From CAYSRC01 sp964446385 (GTDB taxonomy: Bacteria; Bacillota; Clostridia; Oscillospirales; Ruminococcaceae): DNA of 10,804 bases. Position numbers and translations under genes: made by a program. The notes under the pieces are model-generated. The model was not told the origin of the DNA. It worked only from the letters and a program-made list of their open reading frames with translations, and made no database searches. Positions 6,658 through 10,804 of the stretch are shown here, one piece after another. How positions within the stretch are numbered: position 1 is the first letter of the stretch; every line of letters begins with the position of its first letter. The stretch covers positions 1 to 10,804 of the forward strand of contig CAYUOH010000022.1 in NCBI GenBank assembly GCA_964446385.1, written 5' to 3'.

Positions 6658-8163
6658 TTATTTTATTTCCGTGGAGCGCTCCTTACGGATTACGTCATGT
6701 GCGCCGCCTTCGACAATACTTACGGAGGACACCAAAGAAAGCTTGGCCTTTTCCCTGAACTCAGGCAGAGACAAAGCGCCGCAGTTACACATCGTGCTCC
6801 TGATCTTCTGTGTAGTCATCTCCACGTTATCTTTGAGAGAACCAGCATATGGGACGTAACTGTCCACGCCTTCCTCAAATGATAGTTTATTATCGCCGCC
6901 GAGATCGTAACGCTGCCAGTTGCGGGCGCGGTTGCTTCCCTCACCCCAGTACTCTTTAACGTAGCTGCCGTTTACAACCAGTCTTTCACTCGGGCTTTCG
7001 TCAAAGCGTGCAAAATATCTTCCAAGCATGACAAAATCGGCGCCCATAGCAAGTGCCAGAGCTACATGATGATCGTAAACAATACCGCCGTCACTGCAGA
7101 CAGGTATATAAATACCGGTCTTTTCGAAATATTCGTCACGCGCCTTGCAGACCTCTATTACAGCGGTTGCCTGTCCGCGTCCGATGCCCTTGGTCTCACG
7201 AGTGATGCAGATGCTTCCTCCGCCAATACCAACCTTGACGAAATCCGCACCGCATTCAGCGAGGAACAAAAAGCCTTCACGGTCGACAACGTTGCCCGCT
7301 CCGACCTTTACAGAATCACCGTATTCCCCCCTAATCCAGTCAAGGGTAATTTTCTGCCATTCAGAGAAACCCTCACTGCTATCAATACAAAGGACATCAG
7401 CCCCAACATTTATCAGAGATGGAACCCGCTCGGTGTAATCGCGTGTGTTTATTCCGGCACCTACAACGTATCTCTTTGCGGAATCAAGCAGCTCGTTGGG
7501 GTTTTCCTTGTGGATATCGTAGTCCTTGCGAAAAACGAAATACAACATCCTGCCGTCTTTGGATACAATAGGAAGAGCGTTAAGTTTGTTGTCCCAGATA
7601 ATATCATTGGCTTCCTTAAGCGTGGTACCTTCGGGTGCTGTAATCAGCTTGTAAAAGGGGGTCATAAAGTCACTAACCTTTATCGATGGATCCATACGGC
7701 TTACGCGGTAGTCTCTGCTGGTAACAATTCCGACCAGTTTTCCGTTCGGAGTACCATCGTCAGTGACGGCTATGGTGCTGTGACCTGTTTCCTGTTTCAG
7801 ACGGAGAACAGTCTCAAGTGTATCTTCGGGGCATACGTTGCTGTCGCTGGGCACAAAACCGGCTTTGCTGGATTTTGCACGGGCAACCATCGCAGCCTCG
7901 TCTTCGATAGACTGGCTTCCGTAGATAAAGGCAACTCCTCCGCTGCGGGCAAGAGCGACAGCCAGCTTGTCGCCGGATACAGACTGCATGATGGCTGACA
8001 CCATTGGAATATTCATTGTAATGGTGGATTGTTCGCCTTTTTTAAACTTAACAAGAGGCGTTTTCAATGTAACATTTGCGGGAGCACACTCGTTGGAAGA
8101 ATAGCCCGGAATCAACAAATACTCATTGAAGGTACGGCTGGGCTCGTTAATAAAGACTGCCAT
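6658..8163 (-). CDS. guaB: Inosine-5'-monophosphate dehydrogenase, Tritrichomonas-like type
   Basis: This enzyme oxidises IMP to XMP with NAD+, the committed step of guanine nucleotide synthesis. The 501-residue protein has an IMPDH barrel interrupted at about 105-220 by a pair of CBS motifs. The catalytic loop is GIGGGSICITRETKGIGRGQ (312-331) with Cys319 and Thr321. The mobile flap carries Arg418 and Tyr419 (NWQRYDLGG). Asp261, Arg241, Trp269 and Arg382 are also present, as are Lys310 and Glu431, the pair linked to mycophenolate insensitivity. These fall at the same numbers as in the Tritrichomonas foetus enzyme as I recall it, and this loop differs from the more usual GIGPGSICTTR form. The ATG has AGGGGGAT about eight bases upstream. 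The gene is monocistronic with its own promoters. The leader is only some 20-40 bases, too short for a guanine riboswitch. It is GC-richer than the ktr genes beside it (37 of 60 bases at 7141-7200). Confidence 0.96.
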   Translation of the reverse strand: MAVFINEPSRTFNEYLLIPGYSSNECAPANVTLKTPLVKFKKGEQSTITMNIPMVSAIMQSVSGDKLAVALARSGGVAFIYGSQSIEDEAAMVARAKSSKAGFVPSDSNVCPEDTLETVLRLKQETGHSTIAVTDDGTPNGKLVGIVTSRDYRVSRMDPSIKVSDFMTPFYKLITAPEGTTLKEANDIIWDNKLNALPIVSKDGRMLYFVFRKDYDIHKENPNELLDSAKRYVVGAGINTRDYTERVPSLINVGADVLCIDSSEGFSEWQKITLDWIRGEYGDSVKVGAGNVVDREGFLFLAECGADFVKVGIGGGSICITRETKGIGRGQATAVIEVCKARDEYFEKTGIYIPVCSDGGIVYDHHVALALAMGADFVMLGRYFARFDESPSERLVVNGSYVKEYWGEGSNRARNWQRYDLGGDNKLSFEEGVDSYVPYAGSLKDNVEMTTQKIRSTMCNCGALSLPEFREKAKLSLVSSVSIVEGGAHDVIRKERSTEIK

Positions 8164-8185
8164 AGATACAATCCCCCTATGATAG

Positions 8186-8215
8186 ATTATAAATTGCTTT
8201 ATTATATCAGTTCAA
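8186..8215 (-). promoter_or_regulatory. Second candidate guaB promoter, proximal
   Basis: On the minus strand TTGAAC (8215-8210) and TATAAT (8191-8186) are 18 bases apart. It overlaps the distal guaB promoter and would start about 15-20 bases before the ATG, leaving just enough leader for the ribosome binding site. The -10 is perfect but the spacing is less favourable than for the distal promoter. Confidence 0.4.
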
Positions 8216-8229
8216 TATTCATTTAGCAA
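8201..8229 (-). promoter_or_regulatory. guaB promoter, distal, extended -10
   Basis: On the minus strand TTGCTA (8229-8224), a 17-base spacer and TATAAT (8206-8201) are preceded by TGA, a TGN extension. Transcription would start near 8194, about 30 bases before the guaB ATG. Confidence 0.7.
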
Positions 8230-8428
8230 CGTAAATATTACACATATTGACTGTGTTTCCGGCGGCTGTATTCGCTCAATTCATAAGCTTGTATGAGAGA
8301 CACAGGGGATGGTTCCGAATTTATATCAGCAATCAACTCGTTTGATGTTTCGCGCGCAGGATATAAAAATATATTTGCCCGATTATATACTATCTTTTTT
8401 ACGGTTCACTAAAATCTTCTTTAATAAT
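8230..8428. other. Intergenic stretch with no recognised gene
   Basis: About 200 bases between the guaB promoters and the ktrA terminator hold no credible reading frame. A rightward open frame begins at 8309 but runs through the terminator and antisense into ktrA, and has no ribosome binding site. Two small inverted repeats are present: TCATA/TATGA (8281-8296) and ATCAA/TTGAT (8332-8346). The left part is mixed in composition with a GC-rich patch near 8351-8359, and the right part is AT-rich. I recognise no RNA family or binding site. Confidence 0.5.
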
Positions 8429-8463
8429 AAAACCTGCTTGTTTTCTAGAACCAAGCAGGTTTT
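8429..8463 (-). terminator. Intrinsic terminator of the ktrB-ktrA operon
   Basis: A perfect 12-bp stem (AAAACCTGCTTG at 8429-8440 with 8452-8463) encloses an 11-base loop. On the minus strand it lies five bases after the ktrA stop region and runs out as TTTTATTATT. The plus-strand exit (TTTTGTTCTTT) is also U-rich, so it could block antisense transcription too. Confidence 0.9.
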
Positions 8464-8468
8464 GTTCT

Positions 8469-9152
8469 TTAGACGTTCTCAGCCCAATTATAAAACCGAT
8501 TCAGGCCTTCCTTGCTTCCAACAATATACAGAATATCTTCTTTTTGGAAAACATAATCCGGAGAAATAACCTCGTTTATTGTTTCGCTATTTTCAATGGC
8601 AATGATATTCACGCCAAACTCTTTTCGCAGGTTTACTTTACTAACCGTCTTGCCTATGATTTTACCTGTAATTGTCAGTTTAGAAATGTTTAGACGTTCG
8701 CTGAGCTGAATAAAGTCGAGCATTTTTGATGTTTCAAGCCGATGAACAAGCCGAATAGCTGTATCTCTCTCTGGATATACGACCTCTGCTCCAAGCCTTT
8801 CAAGAATTTCTCCGTGTTCATTACTTGATGCCTTTGCAATGACATGAGGAATTCCGAGAGAAACGATATGTAACGTTGTTAAAATAGACGTGTCGACTTT
8901 CTCTGCAATACAGATCACCACAACATCACAGTTTTGTATACCTGTTTCGGAAAGAGATTTTTTATCGAGATTTTTGACAACAAAAGCGTTATCAGTATAA
9001 TCTCGTAGTTCACGCACTTTTTCTTCGTCTTGGTCCAGAACTAACACATCAGCACCGGTAGCAATAAGCTCCATTGCGAACGCATATCCAAAACGTCCGA
9101 GTCCGATTACTCCGTAGCTATTTTTTTTCTTTTTTTGATTACTGATAAACAT
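8469..9152 (-). CDS. ktrA: Potassium uptake regulatory subunit, RCK (KtrA/TrkA) protein
   Basis: This 227-residue cytoplasmic protein should form the ring that gates the membrane subunit encoded just upstream. The N-terminal RCK domain (about 13-140) is a Rossmann fold with GLGRFG at 17-22 for nucleotide binding and Asp40 at the end of the second strand (VLVLD), the usual ribose contact. YPERD (126-130) near the end of that domain is typical of the family. Residues about 145-227 form the RCK_C domain, which in relatives binds c-di-AMP. Its single RCK_N/RCK_C pair matches KtrA rather than the doubled TrkA of E. coli. The ATG has AAAGGAGAAG just upstream and lies 16 bases after the ktrB stop. 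Codons 7-11 make a run of adenines in two blocks, A7 and A8. The gene is AT-rich locally (17 G+C of 60 at 8521-8580). The symbol is by family resemblance; trkA is an equally used label. Confidence 0.9.
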   Translation of the reverse strand: MFISNQKKKKNSYGVIGLGRFGYAFAMELIATGADVLVLDQDEEKVRELRDYTDNAFVVKNLDKKSLSETGIQNCDVVVICIAEKVDTSILTTLHIVSLGIPHVIAKASSNEHGEILERLGAEVVYPERDTAIRLVHRLETSKMLDFIQLSERLNISKLTITGKIIGKTVSKVNLRKEFGVNIIAIENSETINEVISPDYVFQKEDILYIVGSKEGLNRFYNWAENV

Positions 9153-9168
9153 AAACTTCTCCTTTCAT

Positions 9169-10467
9169 TTAGCCGATTGCGATATTTCCATCTGGGTAAG
9201 AGGTCCGCTCACCTTTGGAGAAATACCACAGAGAGGCTATTGTCAACGGTCCGAGTCGACCGATATACATAGTCATAATCGAAATCAATTTACTGCCGTC
9301 ACATAGTTTAGTAGTGATTCCTGTGGATAGTCCAACGGTGCCAAAAGCACTCGTAATCTCAAAAAGAGCATCCATTAGAGTGACATCGGGTTCCATCATT
9401 ACCACAAGATATGTTCCGGTTACAACTAAGCCCAAGGCAATTAGAGTTATAACCGCAGCTTTACGGAACGCATCTGTCGGTACGGCATATTTGAATCCTT
9501 TTTCAGCCTTGTTTGTTGCAGCAGATTTAATACCCTGCAATAAAACAAAAAATGTACTTGTTTTGATACCGCCACCTGTCGACCCTGGGGAGGCACCAAT
9601 AAACATCAATACTGTCAACACAAGTAGTCCTGCATTTGAAAATTTTCCGAGCGGATAGGTTGAGAAACCTGCTGTTCTTGCAGAAACGCTATTGAAGAAT
9701 GCCCCCAGCCATGTAACGTCCTCCGTCAGTTTAAGAAGCAAAGCACCTACAATAATCAAAGCAGCACTGACAGAAAGAACAACCTTTGTGTGCATAGAGA
9801 ATGTATGCCAATGAAAACGCTTATTAACCACCTCCCGAATGACCAAAAAGCCAATACCACCAAAGAAAATAAGCCCGCAGGTAACAAGATTAAGCAGGAC
9901 ATCATCCTGATAAGGGATTAGACTTTGGAAATGTCCGAGGATGTCGAAACCCGAGTTGTTGAATGCTGCTATGGAATGGAATATACTGATTCCTGCGGCT
10001 TTTAACGGAGGATAGTCCTGAACAAAAACAATAAAACTCAATACGGCTCCGGTTAACTCAAAAGCAATTGTTGTTAAAAATACGCTCTGAAGAAACCGTA
10101 TTATTCCTTTTCCGGAATCAAGGTTCATGGCTTCACGAATGATGTTGCGTTCTTTAAAGTTCACCTTTTTTCCGATTGCCACTATGATACCGGCACCAAT
10201 AGCAGTTACACCAAGACCGCCTATCTGAATAAGGGCCGCTAGTATAACCTGTCCAAGCGGAGTAAAAGTATCTCCTGCATCAATCGCAATAAGACCCGTT
10301 ACACAAACTGCACTGGTTGAAGTATACAGGGTGTCAATGTATCTTACCGTTACCCCATCTTGAATGCTGAAGGGCAAGTACAGCAGAATCGACCCGATAA
10401 ATATTACAAGCGCGAAGCCAAGCGCAATGATGCGCCCCGGCGATTGCTTCTTGAAAAGCATATTCAT
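9169..10467 (-). CDS. ktrB: Potassium-translocating subunit, KtrB/TrkH family
   Basis: This 432-residue integral membrane protein conducts K+ (or K+ with Na+) into the cell. It has the four membrane-pore-membrane repeats of the superfamily, with filter segments SAVCVTGL (52-59, Gly58), NNSGFD (170-175, Gly173), SARTAGFST (262-270, Gly267) and GTVGLSTG (376-383, Gly379). GASPGSTGGGIK (291-302) is the conserved intramembrane-loop region of the third repeat, and MYIGRLGPLT (400-409) lies in the last repeat. Length and the absence of extra N-terminal helices favour KtrB over the longer TrkH. The ATG at 10467 has AAGGTG five bases upstream; the ATG two codons later is too far from it. The gene is first in the operon and ktrA follows, the reverse of the ktrAB order of Bacillus subtilis. 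It has its own promoter and a leader of about 120 bases. Confidence 0.92.
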   Translation of the reverse strand: MNMLFKKQSPGRIIALGFALVIFIGSILLYLPFSIQDGVTVRYIDTLYTSTSAVCVTGLIAIDAGDTFTPLGQVILAALIQIGGLGVTAIGAGIIVAIGKKVNFKERNIIREAMNLDSGKGIIRFLQSVFLTTIAFELTGAVLSFIVFVQDYPPLKAAGISIFHSIAAFNNSGFDILGHFQSLIPYQDDVLLNLVTCGLIFFGGIGFLVIREVVNKRFHWHTFSMHTKVVLSVSAALIIVGALLLKLTEDVTWLGAFFNSVSARTAGFSTYPLGKFSNAGLLVLTVLMFIGASPGSTGGGIKTSTFFVLLQGIKSAATNKAEKGFKYAVPTDAFRKAAVITLIALGLVVTGTYLVVMMEPDVTLMDALFEITSAFGTVGLSTGITTKLCDGSKLISIMTMYIGRLGPLTIASLWYFSKGERTSYPDGNIAIG

Positions 10468-10487
10468 AGATTCACCTTACATTTCCG

Positions 10488-10507
10488 GGGAAAATCTCAG
10501 ATTTCCC
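10488..10507 (-). repeat. Small hairpin in the ktrB leader
   Basis: On the minus strand GGGAAATC and GATTTTCCC pair as an eight-base stem with a one-base bulge and a TGA loop, about 20 bases before the ktrB start. No U tract follows, so it is not a terminator. It sits just upstream of the ribosome binding site and could affect translation or RNA stability; that is inference. Confidence 0.4.
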
Positions 10508-10593
10508 ATAACACAAATATAAATATCTCACAAGCAAGGCTGACAGCGTGAACGGCACTCCAATGCGATAGTAAAAACGGAATATTCACAAAA

Positions 10594-10623
10594 ATTGTAT
10601 AGAAAATATTCGATGCACGTCAA
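10594..10623 (-). promoter_or_regulatory. Predicted promoter of the ktrB-ktrA operon
   Basis: On the minus strand TTGACG (10623-10618) is followed by TATACA after 16 bases (10601-10596) or TACAAT after 18 bases (10599-10594). An A-rich stretch at about 10635-10650 could act as an UP element. The transcription start would be near 10588, giving a leader of about 120 bases. Confidence 0.6.
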
Positions 10624-10686
10624 TTACATCAACCATTTTTTCTTTCTTTAACTGAGATTGCCTTATTACAAGTTTATGTAAATAGC

Positions 10687-10731
10687 AAGAACGCTAATAT
10701 TGATACTCATTGTACCAATATTAGCGTTCTT
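10687..10731 (-). terminator. Strong hairpin just after tRNA-Leu, likely its terminator
   Basis: AAGAACGCTAATATTG (10687-10702) pairs perfectly with 10716-10731. The 13-base loop can form a further TAC/GTA stem. It begins three bases after the encoded CCA of the tRNA. On the minus strand the stem ends in TTCTT and is followed by GCTATTTA, a broken U tract. Position and stability support a terminator, with the weak U tract as a caveat. Confidence 0.75.
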
Positions 10732-10734
10732 ATA

Positions 10735-10804
10735 TGGTGCGGGTAAGAGGACTTGAACCTCCACCGAGTTGCCCCGACTAGAACCTGAATCTAGCGCGTC
10801 TGCC
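10735..10804 (-). tRNA. tRNA-Leu, anticodon CAG, 5' end outside the window
   Basis: The minus strand gives the 3' part of a class II tRNA. The 3' acceptor strand TACCCGC (10745-10739) is followed by discriminator A and an encoded CCA (10737-10735). The T arm is AGAGG/CCTCC around ACTTGAA on the plus strand (10746-10762). A 15-base variable arm at 10763-10777 forms a short stem with a GCAA loop. The anticodon stem is CTAGA/TCTAG around the loop TTCAGGT, with anticodon CAG at 10787-10785, reading CUG. The long variable arm and A discriminator agree with leucine. GGCAGACGCG at the edge is the end of the D arm; the 5' acceptor strand and start of the D arm lie beyond 10804. Confidence 0.95.

Noticed and set aside
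7066..7998. Rightward open frame of 310 codons inside guaB
   Set aside because: It is a shadow of the conserved IMP dehydrogenase frame on the other strand, with no protein features of its own.
8164..8229. Guanine riboswitch upstream of guaB
   Set aside because: The predicted leader is only some 20-40 bases, too short for a purine aptamer, and the conserved aptamer segments are absent.
8309..8569. Possible small protein in the guaB-ktrA gap
   Set aside because: The frame runs through the terminator hairpin and into ktrA antisense, lacks a ribosome binding site and has no family-like features.
10360..10551. Rightward open frame of 63 codons over the start of ktrB
   Set aside because: It is antisense to the ktrB start and leader, with no supporting signal.
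10735..10804. tRNA-Leu as an integration site for a mobile element
   Set aside because: No integrase gene, no second copy of the tRNA 3' end and no mobile-element genes are present in the window.

Overview
This window looks like a chromosomal segment of a low-to-moderate GC Firmicute, most likely a gut-type Clostridia member. That is inference, drawn from strong AGGAGG-type ribosome binding sites, sigma-A-like promoters (several with a TGN extension), a 62-residue four-cysteine L28, an MtaB-type tRNA methylthiotransferase, a KtrAB/TrkAH potassium system, and a MarR-plus-paired-ABC exporter operon. No phage, transposase, CRISPR array or plasmid function is visible. All genes read as intact. 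The tRNA at the right edge is cut by the window.

Layout from left to right. Positions 1-166 hold a leftward promoter for a gene outside the window and the terminator of the exporter operon. Positions 167-4937 (minus strand) are a tight operon: a MarR-family regulator and two ABC half-transporters joined by a 1-base stop/start overlap. Palindromes and a direct repeat sit just downstream of its predicted promoter. Positions 4959-5258 (minus) carry rpmB with its own promoter and a near-ideal terminator. mtaB (5328-6605, plus) diverges from rpmB, and the two predicted promoters share -35 sequence. mtaB converges on guaB (6658-8163, minus), and the 52 bases between their stops are almost wholly a perfect 48-base palindrome. 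After an intergenic stretch with guaB promoters and about 200 unexplained bases come ktrA and ktrB (8469-10467, minus) with their terminator, promoter and leader. The window ends in a strong terminator and most of a tRNA-Leu(CAG) gene.

Functionally this is a set of independent small units: drug/toxic-compound efflux with local repression, translation (L28, t6A37 methylthiolation, tRNA-Leu), the committed step of guanine nucleotide synthesis, and potassium uptake. The two ABC subunits show complementary ATP-site defects, so they should act as one heterodimer with one catalytic and one degenerate site.

The most notable item is the IMP dehydrogenase. As far as I can recall the sequence, it is of the divergent type known from the protist Tritrichomonas foetus, and every key active-site residue checked falls at the same residue number. 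I found no convincing wholly new multi-gene system; the remaining points of interest are regulatory DNA and unusual protein segments.
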